This document shows, in pieces, positions 15,501 through 24,594 of a DNA stretch of 64,000 bases (its first letter is position 1; each line of letters begins with the position of its first letter). A model generated the notes under the pieces. It did no database searches and had not been told where the DNA came from. It saw nothing but the letters and a program-made list of their open reading frames with translations. The translations under genes were made by a program, and so were the position numbers. Source of the DNA: Arthrobacter sp. ISL-65 (GTDB taxonomy: Bacteria > Actinomycetota > Actinomycetes > Actinomycetales > Micrococcaceae); contig NZ_JAGGPN010000007.1 of assembly GCF_018613795.1 (NCBI RefSeq), positions 124,001 to 188,000 of the forward strand, read 5' to 3'.

Positions 15501-18203
15501 GACCCGGACTCAGAGTGCAGTGAGCCAGATCTGCTGATCCGCATGCCCGACGGCACGATCAAGTACCGTGCAAGGAACACAGTCGACCCCTCCGGCATCA
15601 ACGGACAAAGCGTCTACAACGGCACCGCCGGCGTGGACCGTATCTTCGGCGGCAACGACAGCGACACCTTCTGGGGTGGCGAAGGCAATGACGTCATCGA
15701 AGGTGGTGACGGCGCCGACGTCGCGCTCGGCGGTAACGGTGACGACATCATCACCGACCTCGCCGGTGACGACGTCCCGAAGGGCGGCCCCGGCAATGAC
15801 GCGATCGACGCCGGTCCCGGCCTGGACATCATCATGGGCGGGGATGGCAAGGACTTCACGAACGGCGGAGCCAACGCCAATGAGACCTTTGCCGGAGCCG
15901 GCGACGACTTCGTCATGCTTGGTCAGAGCCTTGACGCCGCGTTCGGCGACAGTGGCGATGACTGGGAAGAGGGCGGCGACCAGCCGGACCTCATGCAGGG
16001 GGACAGCGGCAACCTGTTCTTCCTGGACGATTCCCAGAAGCCCGGACACGACATCCTCGTCGGTCAGGGCGGCGACGACGACTATGACATGGAGGGCGGC
16101 GACGACGTCGGCGTCGGTGGTCCCGGCATCGAGAAAGTCGCCGGAGCCTCCGGTTACGACTGGGAGATTGGTCAGGGCGACCCACAGGCACAGGATCTTG
16201 ACCTGGCCCTTCCGATCCCTCCGCTGGACATCCTGACGGTCGGTGTCCGCGACAAGTTCAACGAGGTGGAAGCGCTCTCCGGCGGCAAACTCGACGACAA
16301 GCTTCGCGGTGACGATTTGGTTCCCAGCGCCGTTGGTGGCGCCGGGTTCATTGGATGCGACGTGCTGGATCAGGCCGGTGTGGACCGGATCGCCGGACTT
16401 GGCGACCTGGTGACGACCTTCCCGACGCTGACATCCGATGTTGTGGCTGCCTCGGCGTCCAAGGACTGCCCGCTCCTCACCGGTACGAACGTCTGGGGCG
16501 AAGGCAACATCCTCCTCGGCGGCGGCGGCAGCGACATTATCGAAGGGCGCGGCGCCAACGACATTATCGACGGCGACCGGTACTTCGGTGTTCGCCTTAG
16601 TGTCCGTACCAACGCGGCCGATCCGGCAAGCGAGATCGGCAGCGCCAGCATTGAAGGGTTGGGACAGAGCGCCATGGCCAGCCGGTACCAGAAGGATGCC
16701 AACGGCTACCTGACGGGACCGACGCTCCAGGAAGCTGTCTTCGCGGGAACGGTGAACCCGGGCAACATCGTGGCGGTCCGTGAGATCCTCACGGGCTCCG
16801 GCGGCACCGACTCGGCAGTGTTCACCGGCGCTGAGGCCGACTACACGGTCACCACCACGGGTGGAACTGGCGTTCTCGGCTCCGCGGGTTCCACCACCAC
16901 GGTGACCGACAACGTGGGCACCGACGGTACCGACACCGTGCGGAACGTCGAACGGCTGGTGTTCGCAGACACTGTTGCACCGGCCGCTCCCGTCATCGCC
17001 GCGGCAACGGCCGGCAACGGCCAGGCAACGGTCAACTTCATCCCGGCAGCAGGCGGCGTCGCCACCAGCTTCGAGGTGCGGGTGGTCAACGCAGCCGGAA
17101 CCCAGGTGGGCGCACTTCAGACGGCAGACGCCGGTTCTACCAGCCTGGTGGTTCCGGGTCTGGCCAACGGAACGCCTGTCCGGTTCCAGGTACGGGCAGT
17201 GAACGCAATCGGCACCAGCGCCTTCTCGGCACTGTCCAACGCAGTCACCCCGTCTGCTCCCGTCCTTGCCAGCGCTCCGGCGATCGGCACGGTGACCGCG
17301 GGCAATGCCCAGGCTACCGTGACGTGGACCGCCCCCGCGGCGGTACCCAGCGCGCCGGTCACGCAGTTCCGGGTCCGCGTCTTCGTTGGAACGGGTGCCA
17401 CCCCGACCCGCGAAGTCACGGTGGGCAATGTGACGAACACGGTGATCACCGGCCTGATCAACGGCACCGGTTACACGTTCGATGTCTCGGCGATCAACTC
17501 GGCAGGCACGGGAGCACCTTCGGCCCGTAGCGGTCTTGTCACCCCGCGGAGTGAATTCGTGGCCCCGACGATCACTGCCAGGACGCCCGCTCCTGCCGCA
17601 CTGTCCGTCAACCAGACGGCCAATCTGACGGCAACGTTCAGTGAAGCAGTGGCAAATGTGGGTAATTCAACATTCGCCGTGCGGCTCGGAACCAACAACA
17701 CGACGGGGACGCCGCTGGCGGCAGCGGTTACCTACAACAGCACGACTAGGACCGCGACGCTGAATCCGTCCGCAACACTCCTGCCCGACCGTACTTATAC
17801 GGCAGCGATTTCCAACATCCGTGATGCCGCCGGCAACTCAGTGGCGCCGACCACCTGGACATTTACGACCGGGCCAGCTCCAACGCTGACCTCGATCTTC
17901 CGGGGAGCAGGGGCCACGGGGCAGGCACGGAACGGCAACCTGACGGCGTTCTTCAGCGAAAACATCACCGGATACAACTCCACGACTGTTCGGCTGACTC
18001 GAGTGTCCAATGGTGCGGTATTCCCGGCGACCATGGTCTTCAACCCGAACAACCGGGGACTGACCATCAACCCGTCCGGAACACTGCTGGCCAACACGCA
18101 GTACCGGGTCACGGTTACCGGTGGGACATCGGCAGTACGTGACCTCGCTGGGAACCCGTTTGTCACGCGGTCCTGGACGTTCACCACGGGAGCCGGCTTG
18201 TAG
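12582..18203 (+). CDS. secreted haem peroxidase with calcium-binding repeats, FN3 and Ig-like domains
   Basis: A 1873-aa exported protein. It has a long basic N-terminus and a hydrophobic stretch ending near residue 67 (VVAANAVQA), which looks like an extended signal peptide. An animal-type haem peroxidase domain covers about 90-900: the distal-His region is FGQFFDHGVDQ near 268, with IHQIFHSEHDRLV near 550 and the proximal-His helix FAHAVYRFGHSMLTE near 650. RTX-like glycine/aspartate repeats (GGEGNDVIEGGDGADVALGG and similar, about 1015-1150 and again near 1310) should bind calcium. Two fibronectin III domains (about 1466-1658) and two Ig-like Big_5 domains (about 1660-1873) follow. No LPxTG or membrane anchor is visible. 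I chose ATG 12582; an earlier GTG at 12486 is less likely. It probably oxidises halides or organics outside the cell; the substrate is unknown. Confidence 0.88.
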   Translation: MNHSAWKSDGSADQSRSAVPTDPPSNRRQRRKKRSKQSMSFRMIAAATTLAMPAAMGLPVVAANAVQAPVGEGFTITASDLAFILKQIKISERHAATYSPEHPCDTLIGTGPDQIPSPLISAGLRTVDGSCNNLQPGQETFGAADQKFPRLTTPKFTSAEDASAFGGPAASSYAQKSGTVVDSEPRVISNLIVDQTSTNPAAVAAAGNPVRTQGNTGVVPCTTDPDPLATPPVAGAPADCVPSHSTLFIENVTTDVGLSPPYNSMFTLFGQFFDHGVDQTVKSGGTVFVPLKADDPLRTVGPDGKANTGDEVPASQAFMVLTRGQNQPGTDGVLGTEDDVQDANNTDSPWVDQSQTYTSHASHQVFVREYVDNADGKPVATGKLLGGPTGPTAGGMATWATTKAQAATKLGLRLEDKDVLNVPMIAADPYGKFIPGPNGLPQYVTKTGMVEGHLDDPLTTTVDETVPVPANVLYFDTPFLTDIAHNADPSPQDTDHNPATPKVAPTPDTNTTATADFASQAPGTYDDEMLDAHFIAGDGRVNENIGLTAIHQIFHSEHDRLVDDIENVLTTDTSASGVKALAEWKLAAGAAGWNGERLFQAARFITEMEYQHLVFEEFARKVQPAINPFEPFAFTQTELNPAVKAEFAHAVYRFGHSMLTETISRRNEDGAGLNGTFGDSDDTKGSQNDISLLDGFLNPPEYTNGGAAGPLTSEEAAGSIIMGMADQAGNELDEFVTDTLRNNLLGLPLDLPTINMTRARSEGIPRLNVLRREIFNKTNDGQLKPYISWVDFGENLKHPESLVNFVAAYGQHPSITGATTLAGKREAARLIVSPATGEVAPTDAAAFMNSTDAWVNNGTSSITGLDNVDLWVGGLAETTVVFGGLLGSTFNYVFENQLTDLQNGDRLYYLARTPGMNLRAQLEGNSFAEMMMRNTNVHSLKADVFATSDCKFELKKLAGTTAGFAADGNTVLDDPDSECSEPDLLIRMPDGTIKYRARNTVDPSGINGQSVYNGTAGVDRIFGGNDSDTFWGGEGNDVIEGGDGADVALGGNGDDIITDLAGDDVPKGGPGNDAIDAGPGLDIIMGGDGKDFTNGGANANETFAGAGDDFVMLGQSLDAAFGDSGDDWEEGGDQPDLMQGDSGNLFFLDDSQKPGHDILVGQGGDDDYDMEGGDDVGVGGPGIEKVAGASGYDWEIGQGDPQAQDLDLALPIPPLDILTVGVRDKFNEVEALSGGKLDDKLRGDDLVPSAVGGAGFIGCDVLDQAGVDRIAGLGDLVTTFPTLTSDVVAASASKDCPLLTGTNVWGEGNILLGGGGSDIIEGRGANDIIDGDRYFGVRLSVRTNAADPASEIGSASIEGLGQSAMASRYQKDANGYLTGPTLQEAVFAGTVNPGNIVAVREILTGSGGTDSAVFTGAEADYTVTTTGGTGVLGSAGSTTTVTDNVGTDGTDTVRNVERLVFADTVAPAAPVIAAATAGNGQATVNFIPAAGGVATSFEVRVVNAAGTQVGALQTADAGSTSLVVPGLANGTPVRFQVRAVNAIGTSAFSALSNAVTPSAPVLASAPAIGTVTAGNAQATVTWTAPAAVPSAPVTQFRVRVFVGTGATPTREVTVGNVTNTVITGLINGTGYTFDVSAINSAGTGAPSARSGLVTPRSEFVAPTITARTPAPAALSVNQTANLTATFSEAVANVGNSTFAVRLGTNNTTGTPLAAAVTYNSTTRTATLNPSATLLPDRTYTAAISNIRDAAGNSVAPTTWTFTTGPAPTLTSIFRGAGATGQARNGNLTAFFSENITGYNSTTVRLTRVSNGAVFPATMVFNPNNRGLTINPSGTLLANTQYRVTVTGGTSAVRDLAGNPFVTRSWTFTTGAGL

Positions 18204-18217
18204 CCCCGTAGAAGCAG

Positions 18218-18247
18218 AGCTGGCGGCCGGCAAGGGCCGCCAGCTCG
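18218..18247 (+). terminator. hairpin after the peroxidase gene
   Basis: GAGCTGGCGGCC (18218-18229) and GGCCGCCAGCTC (18236-18247) form a perfect 12-bp stem with a 6-base loop, 15 bp after the stop. There is no T-run directly after it; it may act with the following hairpin. Confidence 0.6.
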
Positions 18248-18258
18248 CTCCCAATGAC

Positions 18259-18320
18259 CCACGCCCGGCCCTCCACCACACCGCGCAGCCGCAGCGCGGA
18301 GGAGGGCCGGGCGTGGTTTT
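18259..18320 (+). terminator. strong hairpin followed by TTTT
   Basis: CCACGCCCGGCCCTCC (18259-18274) pairs perfectly over 16 bp with GGAGGGCCGGGCGTGG (18301-18316), around a 26-base loop, and TTTT follows. It lies between the peroxidase gene and the amino acid permease and should insulate them. Confidence 0.75.
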
Positions 18321-18424
18321 GCGTGCCACCCGTCTCATTATTCGGGACAAATATGGCCGTCCACTGGATGGACACTACACTTGATAGGTCTGTTTCCATC
18401 CCCTATCAGGACTGTGGACTTCCA

Positions 18425-19972
18425 ATGAACCTTTTCCGGACCAAATCTATCGAGCAGTCAATAGCCGACGCCGATGAGCCCGGACGCAAGCTGAAGCGCT
18501 CCCTGAGCAGCTGGGACCTCATGATCATGGGCGTCGCCGTTGCCGTCGGCGCCGGCATCTTCTCTGTGGGTGCCAAGGCCGCTGCAAACTTCGCCGGCCC
18601 CGCTGTCACCGTCTCCTTCGTGGTCGCTGCCGTCACCTGTGCCCTGGCGATCATGTGCTACGCCGAGTTCGCCACCGCCATCCCGGTGGCAGGCTCCGCC
18701 TACGTTTTCACTTACGCCACCATGGGCGAAGTGCTGGCCTGGATCATCGGCTGGAACCTCATCCTGGAGCTCTTTACGGCGGCCGCGGTGATCGCCAAGT
18801 ACTGGGGCATCTATCTCAGCAAGGTCTTCGCCCTCATGGGCGTCGAAATACCGGCTGCCATCTCGCTCGGCGGCGTTGACCTGTACTGGGGCGCATTCCT
18901 CATCGTGGCAGTCTTCACCGTGCTGCTGGTGCTCGGAACCAAGCTGTCCGCCCGCGTGGGCAACATCTTCACGCTGATCAAGATCGCCGTGGTGGTGTTC
19001 GTGATCATCGTGGGCTTCAGCTACCTGAAGTTGTCCAACTACACCCCCTTCGTCCCGTCCTCTGAGCCGACGGCCAACGCCGGCGCGGCTGACGTTCTGA
19101 AGCAGTCGTTCTTCGGTTTCCTCACCGGAGCCGCCCCCGCGCAGTACGGCACCATGGGCATCTTCGCCGGTGCCGCGCTGGTGTTCTTCGCCTTCATCGG
19201 CTTCGACGTGGTGGCCACCTCCGCAGAAGAGGTCAAGAACCCGCAGAAGACACTGCCCCGAGGCATCTTCGGCGGCCTGGCACTGGTGACGCTGCTGTAC
19301 ATCCTCGTGTCCCTCGCCCTGACCGGCATGGTCTCCTACACGCAGCTCGCCGAGGCGGAAAGCCCCACACTCACCACAGCCTTCGAGGCGGTCGGCAACA
19401 CCGACGCCGCGAAGGTGATCGCCTTCGGCTCCCTCGTGGGCCTGACCACGGTGATCATGGTGCTGCTTATGGGCCTGGCCCGCGTTGTGCTGGCCATGAG
19501 CCGGGACGGCCTGCTGCCGCGCTCCTTGTCCAAGACCAGCGAAAAGCGTTCGACGCCGGCCCGCCTGCAGATCATCTGCGGCGCCGCCGTTGCCCTGGTT
19601 GCCGGGCTCACCAACGTGGACCTGCTAGAGGAAATGATCAACATCGGCACGCTGTCCGCGTTCGTGATGGTCAGCCTGGGCATCCTGGTGCTTCGCAAGA
19701 AGCGCCCCGACCTGAAGCCAGCCTTCCGGGTCCCGTTCGGCAAGGTGCTTCCTGTCGTATCAGCGGTGCTGTGCCTGTACCTGATGACTAACCTCGCCGT
19801 GGAGACCTGGATCTTCTTCGGCATCTGGCTGGTGGTGGGCATTGCCATCTACTTCGCCTATGGCCAGCGTCACTCCCGGCTCAACGAGAAGTTCGCCGGC
19901 GCCAAAGCAGCCGTGGACGGCCCTGCAAGCGAGCTCGGCGACCGGGACGGCGACGAGCTGAGCAAGGTTTAG
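18425..19972 (+). CDS. APC-family amino acid permease
   Basis: A 515-aa membrane protein with about twelve hydrophobic segments. The N-terminal region LKRSLSSWDLMIMGVAVAVG leads into the unwound first helix GAGIFSVGAKAAANFAGPA, and SAEEVKNPQKTLPRGI is the cationic-amino-acid-transporter-type loop after helix 6. It resembles the CAT/YfnA subgroup, which takes up basic or branched amino acids. The start ATG 18425 begins MNLFRTKSIEQSI, as in relatives; the frame is open upstream, but that sequence overlaps the terminator hairpin. The ribosome site is weak (GGAC 8-9 bases upstream). It is convergent with the DUF2461 gene and probably monocistronic. Confidence 0.9.
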   Translation: MNLFRTKSIEQSIADADEPGRKLKRSLSSWDLMIMGVAVAVGAGIFSVGAKAAANFAGPAVTVSFVVAAVTCALAIMCYAEFATAIPVAGSAYVFTYATMGEVLAWIIGWNLILELFTAAAVIAKYWGIYLSKVFALMGVEIPAAISLGGVDLYWGAFLIVAVFTVLLVLGTKLSARVGNIFTLIKIAVVVFVIIVGFSYLKLSNYTPFVPSSEPTANAGAADVLKQSFFGFLTGAAPAQYGTMGIFAGAALVFFAFIGFDVVATSAEEVKNPQKTLPRGIFGGLALVTLLYILVSLALTGMVSYTQLAEAESPTLTTAFEAVGNTDAAKVIAFGSLVGLTTVIMVLLMGLARVVLAMSRDGLLPRSLSKTSEKRSTPARLQIICGAAVALVAGLTNVDLLEEMINIGTLSAFVMVSLGILVLRKKRPDLKPAFRVPFGKVLPVVSAVLCLYLMTNLAVETWIFFGIWLVVGIAIYFAYGQRHSRLNEKFAGAKAAVDGPASELGDRDGDELSKV

Positions 19973-20012
19973 CGCGACCCCGGACCCGGGCCGTCCCGGG
20001 TTCCGCTGAACC

Positions 20013-20041
20013 GCCGCCCCCTGATGCCGTCAGGGGGCGGC
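20013..20041. terminator. bidirectional hairpin between convergent genes
   Basis: GCCGCCCCCTGA (20013-20024) pairs perfectly with TCAGGGGGCGGC (20030-20041), leaving a 5-base loop. The right arm contains the stop codon of the DUF2461 gene, so it could end transcription from both sides. Confidence 0.55.
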
Positions 20042-20665
20042 ATGCCGCCCCACCCAGTCCACTAGAGGCCGGAGCTGTTCCCACCGGGCGGCGATCTCCC
20101 GTTCCGCTTCCGACGACCTGAGCCAGTCTGGCTCGCCCAGGGCAACACCCGCGGACAGCGACTTGTGCTTGAGTAACTCGGCGCGCGGGTGGTCCTTCGG
20201 GAAGCCGCGCGGCACCGTCTTTAGCTTTTCGCCTTCAATGCCGAAGCCGGCTGCTGCGACGGCGGCGACGATGCGCTGCAGCTGTCCGCCGCTGCCTGCT
20301 GCGTCCACAGAGTTCCGGTAGCGGACCAGTTGTGCGGGGGAATGTGAGTGGTAGCCGCCGCCGACCAGCAGGCCGTCCGCGCTGAGCTGAAGGTAGAACC
20401 CCACGCCTTCCTGGTAAGAGGCGAAGGCGCCCTGGGCCGTCTTGTACGGGGATTTATCCTGCGAGAAGCGGATGTCCCGGTTGGGCCGGAAGATTTTCCC
20501 CGGTCCAAAGCGGGGCTCAAGAGCGGCGAGCAGTGCGGCCAGGGGCTCTTTCACGGACTCGTGGTACACCTCTGAGTGGGTCTGCCACCACTCCCGGCTG
20601 TTGTTTTCTTCCAGCTCAGCATAGAACTCCGTTGCTGCTGCGGGAATGCCCTCGAATGTGCTCAT
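20030..20665 (-). CDS. DUF2461 (TIGR02453) family protein
   Basis: A 211-aa protein with the conserved DUF2461 pattern: FYAELEENNSREWWQTH near the N-terminus, then IFRPNRDIRFSQDKSPYKT and GFYLQLSADGLLVGGGYH. The family is widespread and its biochemical function is unknown; structures suggest a small alpha/beta fold. The length is normal. The start ATG 20665 gives MSTFEGIPAAATEFY, matching relatives. The gene is convergent with the permease and is followed, on its own strand, by a hairpin that overlaps its stop. It is probably cytoplasmic, since no signal peptide is visible. Confidence 0.88.
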   Translation of the reverse strand: MSTFEGIPAAATEFYAELEENNSREWWQTHSEVYHESVKEPLAALLAALEPRFGPGKIFRPNRDIRFSQDKSPYKTAQGAFASYQEGVGFYLQLSADGLLVGGGYHSHSPAQLVRYRNSVDAAGSGGQLQRIVAAVAAAGFGIEGEKLKTVPRGFPKDHPRAELLKHKSLSAGVALGEPDWLRSSEAEREIAARWEQLRPLVDWVGRHAAP

Positions 20666-20751
20666 GAATGAAGCCTAGGAAAGCTGACCCGGCTAGGCTA
20701 CGGGCACCTCGTCCATGTGGAAAACATGCACGCGGACCGGCACCACTTGGC

Positions 20752-22875
20752 TCACTTCGCCAATTTGTCCAGCAACAGCGGTGCCAGGAGCTCGCTGTAC
20801 TCCCGGTTGAGGTGGTTGGCGTCGAAGTAGACATTGACTCCGCCAACAACCGTGTAGCACTTGCGCGGATCGCAGAAGTAATCGGTCAGGTCCACCAGCT
20901 GGACGTCGCGGTTGTACGTAGACTTGGCTGCCGTGATGAGCGGGTCTTCGGGCTGCGCAAGGGCGCGATCCACAGCGCAGGACGCCGGATCCTGGATATG
21001 CAGATTGGCACAGTCAGGCTGCCGCACCGCCTGGTTGAGCGGCGGATCGGCCAGGACATAGACCTTGGACCCTGCGTCGGTCCACCGCTGCCAGGTCTTC
21101 TGCAGGCCCGAGGAGAACTGTTCGGAGACCGGACGGCCGGAGCCGTCGTCAACGGACTGCCTCCGCGCGAACATGGACGTGAAAACCGCCGCGGGTCGGT
21201 CTGCCGCCACGGCGTCGGTCACCCTGTTCGCCCAGTCCATGCAGGTCCGGGTGGAGTTCTGGTCGGCGTTGTTTGCGTAGCCCGTGAATTTGACGTCCGC
21301 CACAGGACAGCCTCCCAGCAGTGCCGTCCTGACGATCCAGCCTCGTTGCTTGGCCGCCGCGAAGACCGCCGCCTGCCACTGCTGTGCGTGGGAGTCGCCC
21401 ACCAGCCACACAGTTTTGGCTTCCGGCTTCCCGCCCGAGAAGTCACAGCGCTGGTGCGTCCTGGTCTCCGCGGCCTTCAGCTCGTCGTCAGGGCGGTCGC
21501 ATGAAGGAGGCGTTTTCCAGTACTCATTGGCATCCGACATCACGGGGGCAGCGGACGGTCCGAACGGATCGGTGCAGTCGGCGCCGGGGAGCAGGGCCAG
21601 CGGACCGTGGCAAGGCTGCAGGGCGGCCGCTGCCGCCGCCTGTTCCGCTGCCTCCTGACGGATATCCTTGACCTGCAGCTGAAGGCCGGCAAGCCCGGCA
21701 ACAAGGGCCATGCCAACGGCCATCGCGACGAACGTCCGCCGCGCCGACGCGGTGAGATACACGGATGACTGGCCGCGGTCCTCGACATACGCCTTCGTGA
21801 GGCCTGCCAGGACAACGGCGAGAAGGACCATCCCGATCCTGTCGAAGTGGCCCAGGGCGCGCCCCAAGGCGAATGGGGCAATGACGATGAGCGGCCAGTG
21901 CCAGAGGTACAGCGAGTACGAGATGTTGCCGAGGTACTGCAGCGGAAGCATGCTGATCAGTGGCTTGAAGGCAGGGCTGCGGTTATCGTTCCCTGCATAG
22001 ATGACCATCACAGTGCCCAGGACGGGAACAAGGGCAAGGAAGCCGGGGAAGGCGGTCCCGTCGTTGAAGGCAATGGCTGAGCACACGATCAGTATGAACC
22101 CGGCGGGGCCGACCCCCTTCAGGGCCGGCGACGGCAGCCTGTGCCGCCCGAGCGCCAGGGCAGTTAACGCACCCGCGCCGAACTCCCAGGCCCGGACCGG
22201 AGTTACGAAATACGCCTGGTTCGGCGAGAACTCCGTCGTGAGCACAGAGGCCACGAGCCCGAGTGCCGTCACGGCGGCTACCCCGGCGAAGACTACGGGG
22301 ATTCCAGGCCTGTTGAGGCGGCCGGCCCGCCAGAACAGCGCAATGAGCAGCAGCGGCCAGATGAGGTAAAACTGCTCCTCGACAGAGAGCGACCAGAAGT
22401 GCTGGGCCACCGTTGCCGATGACGTCGACGCCGAGTAATCAACGGACTTGGCCGCCAGCACCCAGTTTTCCGCGTAAAGGGCGCTGGCGAGGATTTCGTG
22501 TGCTGTGTCTTCCCAGCGCGAAAACGGCAGCCACACCATAGCGGCGATGAGCGACGCGGTTAGGACCAGGAATGCCGCCGGCAGCAGTCGCCGGATCCTG
22601 CGGGCATAGAACGAAGCTAGGCGGATCCGGCCGGTTCCCAGGAGTTCCTTCAGCAGATGCGAGGTGATCAGGAACCCGGAGATCACGAAGAAGACGTCAA
22701 CCCCGACGTAGCCTCCGGTCAGCTCCTTGGGCCACAGGTGGTTCAGGACGACCAGGGACACTGCAAGGGCGCGCAGCGCCTGGATGTCAGGCCGGAACGA
22801 CGGTCTGCGCCGGAGTCCTGCAGCCGCGATTGTCCCGGCCGCAGCCCCACCCGGCGCCTGCTGGACGATGCTCAT
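20752..22875 (-). CDS. OafA/YrhL-type membrane acyltransferase with C-terminal SGNH domain
   Basis: A 707-aa protein. The N-terminal 380 residues are an acyltransferase-3 domain with about ten membrane helices. It begins RPDIQALRALAVSLVVLNHL and includes GYVGVDVFFVISGFL and the FYARRIRRLLPAA motif. One more helix (about 400-420) leads to an extracellular SGNH hydrolase-like domain (about 490-707) with the Ser block VWLVGDSHAQQW and the DxxH block FDANHLN. Proteins of this layout O-acetylate cell-surface polysaccharides, peptidoglycan or secreted metabolites. The glycan here is unknown, and no polysaccharide cluster is adjacent. The start ATG 22875 follows an AGGAAC-like site. It lies downstream of the catalase, separated from it by a hairpin. 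Confidence 0.9.
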   Translation of the reverse strand: MSIVQQAPGGAAAGTIAAAGLRRRPSFRPDIQALRALAVSLVVLNHLWPKELTGGYVGVDVFFVISGFLITSHLLKELLGTGRIRLASFYARRIRRLLPAAFLVLTASLIAAMVWLPFSRWEDTAHEILASALYAENWVLAAKSVDYSASTSSATVAQHFWSLSVEEQFYLIWPLLLIALFWRAGRLNRPGIPVVFAGVAAVTALGLVASVLTTEFSPNQAYFVTPVRAWEFGAGALTALALGRHRLPSPALKGVGPAGFILIVCSAIAFNDGTAFPGFLALVPVLGTVMVIYAGNDNRSPAFKPLISMLPLQYLGNISYSLYLWHWPLIVIAPFALGRALGHFDRIGMVLLAVVLAGLTKAYVEDRGQSSVYLTASARRTFVAMAVGMALVAGLAGLQLQVKDIRQEAAEQAAAAAALQPCHGPLALLPGADCTDPFGPSAAPVMSDANEYWKTPPSCDRPDDELKAAETRTHQRCDFSGGKPEAKTVWLVGDSHAQQWQAAVFAAAKQRGWIVRTALLGGCPVADVKFTGYANNADQNSTRTCMDWANRVTDAVAADRPAAVFTSMFARRQSVDDGSGRPVSEQFSSGLQKTWQRWTDAGSKVYVLADPPLNQAVRQPDCANLHIQDPASCAVDRALAQPEDPLITAAKSTYNRDVQLVDLTDYFCDPRKCYTVVGGVNVYFDANHLNREYSELLAPLLLDKLAK

Positions 22876-23006
22876 GAGTTCCTTTTTGACGAGGGTGAGG
22901 CGGAAGGTGCCTTGCTGATTTTGCCATGCTGTCCGGTTCTGCCGAAGTTACGGCAGCGACACGGCGTAACGGAGGGCCTGCCTTGGGGGAACATCTCCGG
23001 ACGCAG

Positions 23007-23055
23007 GGAACCCCGCCGCGGCTGTGAACGGGTCACTGTGCCGTGGCGGGGTTCC
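23007..23055. terminator. hairpin downstream of katA
   Basis: GGAACCCCGCCGCGG (23007-23021) pairs with CCGTGGCGGGGTTCC (23041-23055) over 15 bp, with one G-T pair and a 19-base loop. It lies about 20 bp beyond the catalase stop. No T-run follows. Confidence 0.55.
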
Positions 23056-23076
23056 TGTGCTATCTGGTGCGTGCTG

Positions 23077-24576
23077 TTAGCCGATCTTGTTGGCGGCTTC
23101 CGCATCGGAGAGGGGTGCTGCGCCGAGGTTGGCGCGGAGCTTGGCGCCGAGTTCGGCGTCAACGTTGGTCCAGTACTGGATGGCGCGTTCCTTGATGCCG
23201 GGGCTCTTCACGCCGCCCACGGCACCGGTGATGGTGTCGAGGAAGCGGGCCTTTTCGGCGTCGTTGTAAACCTCGCGGTACAGCGCGCCGGCCTGGACGA
23301 AGTCGCTGTCCTCGGCGTGCAGGGAGTGCGCAGCGTGCGTCAGCTCGCCGTCGTTCTCCCAGCCGCCGGCCGGGCTCTGCGGCTCAACGGCGGCCGGGCC
23401 GCCGAACGTGTTCGGTGCGTAGACCGGAACCGACGGAGCGTTGAACAGGAAGCGTCCCGCGCCGTCCTGGCTGTAGTTGTTGACCTGGCTCTTGGGCTGG
23501 TTCACCGGGATCTGGGCGTGGTTGGTGCCTACGCGGTAGCGGTGTGCGTCCGCGTAGGAGAAGATCCGGGCCTGGAGCATCTTGTCCGGGGACGCGGCGA
23601 TGCCGGGCACGAAGTTGGACGGCGCGAAGGTGGCCTGCTCGATCTGCGCGAAGTAGTTCTCCGGGTTCCGGTTCAGCTCCATGGTGCCGACCTTGATCAG
23701 CGGGTAGTCCGCGTGCGGCCAGACCTTGGTCAGGTCGAACGGGTTGAAGCGGTAGGTCTTGGCGTCCTCGTACGGCATGACCTGCACATGCAGGTCCCAG
23801 GAGGGCAGGTTGCCGGCTTCGATGTTCTCGTGCAGGTCGCGGATGTAGAAGTCCGCGTCGGAGCCGGCGAGGGCTTCGGCTTCCTCCCCCGTGATGGAGT
23901 TGACGCCCTGGTTGGACTTGAAGTGGTACTTGACCCAGAACCGCTCGCCCTCGGCGTTGATCCACTGGTAGGTGTGCGAGCCGTAGCCCTGCATTTCGCG
24001 CCAGGAGGCGGGCAGGCCGCGGTCACCCATCAGCCAGGTGACCTGGTGTGCGGACTCGGGGGAGAGGGTCCAGAAGTCCCACTGCATGTCGGCGTCGCGA
24101 AGGTGCGAGCCGGGCAGGCGCTTCTGGGAGTGGATGAAGTCCGGGAACTTGATGCCGTCGCGGATGAAGAACACCGGGGTGTTGTTGCCCACGAGGTCGT
24201 AGTTGCCCTCGGAGGTGTAGAACTTCACCGCGAAGCCGCGGGGGTCGCGCCAGGTGTCCGGGGAGCCGTTCTCGCCGGCGACGGAGGAGAAACGGATCAG
24301 CATCTCGGTCTCCACACCCGGCTGCAGGAACGCGGCCTTGGTGTACTTGGAGATGTCCTCGGTGGTCTTGAACGTGCCGAAGGCGCCGCCGCCCTTGGCG
24401 TGCACCACACGCTCCGGGACGCGCTCGCGGTTGAACTGGGCGAGCTTTTCTATCAGGTAGTGGTCCGTGAGGATGATCGCGCCGTCAGCGCCGACAGCCT
24501 TGGAATGGGCATCGGACGTTACCGGGGCGCCGGACTGCGTGGTGGACACGGCAGGCGCAGAGATGTTCGAAGTCAT
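23077..24576 (-). CDS. katA: catalase
   Basis: A 499-aa monofunctional haem catalase of the small-subunit clade. The active-site His lies in [12 protein letters not shown] near residue 59, the catalytic Asn in [13 protein letters not shown] near 132, and the proximal haem-ligand Tyr in [14 protein letters not shown] near 340. It converts hydrogen peroxide to water and oxygen in the cytoplasm. The start ATG 24576 has AGGAGAAAG upstream. The fur-type regulator ends 18 bp upstream on the same strand, so the two form a furA-katA operon. Expression is therefore probably peroxide-induced and linked to iron. Confidence 0.95.
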   Translation of the reverse strand: MTSNISAPAVSTTQSGAPVTSDAHSKAVGADGAIILTDHYLIEKLAQFNRERVPERVVHAKGGGAFGTFKTTEDISKYTKAAFLQPGVETEMLIRFSSVAGENGSPDTWRDPRGFAVKFYTSEGNYDLVGNNTPVFFIRDGIKFPDFIHSQKRLPGSHLRDADMQWDFWTLSPESAHQVTWLMGDRGLPASWREMQGYGSHTYQWINAEGERFWVKYHFKSNQGVNSITGEEAEALAGSDADFYIRDLHENIEAGNLPSWDLHVQVMPYEDAKTYRFNPFDLTKVWPHADYPLIKVGTMELNRNPENYFAQIEQATFAPSNFVPGIAASPDKMLQARIFSYADAHRYRVGTNHAQIPVNQPKSQVNNYSQDGAGRFLFNAPSVPVYAPNTFGGPAAVEPQSPAGGWENDGELTHAAHSLHAEDSDFVQAGALYREVYNDAEKARFLDTITGAVGGVKSPGIKERAIQYWTNVDAELGAKLRANLGAAPLSDAEAANKIG

Positions 24577-24594
24577 CTTTCTCCTATTTCTTGA

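Noticed and set aside
15615..16030. CRISPR-like or tandem DNA repeats
   Set aside because: The repetition is at protein level (Gly/Asp calcium-binding repeats) with variable codons, not a repeat array.
22657..24594. 645-codon open frame on the plus strand
   Set aside because: It is antisense to the acyltransferase start and the catalase, both of which show full family motifs on the other strand.
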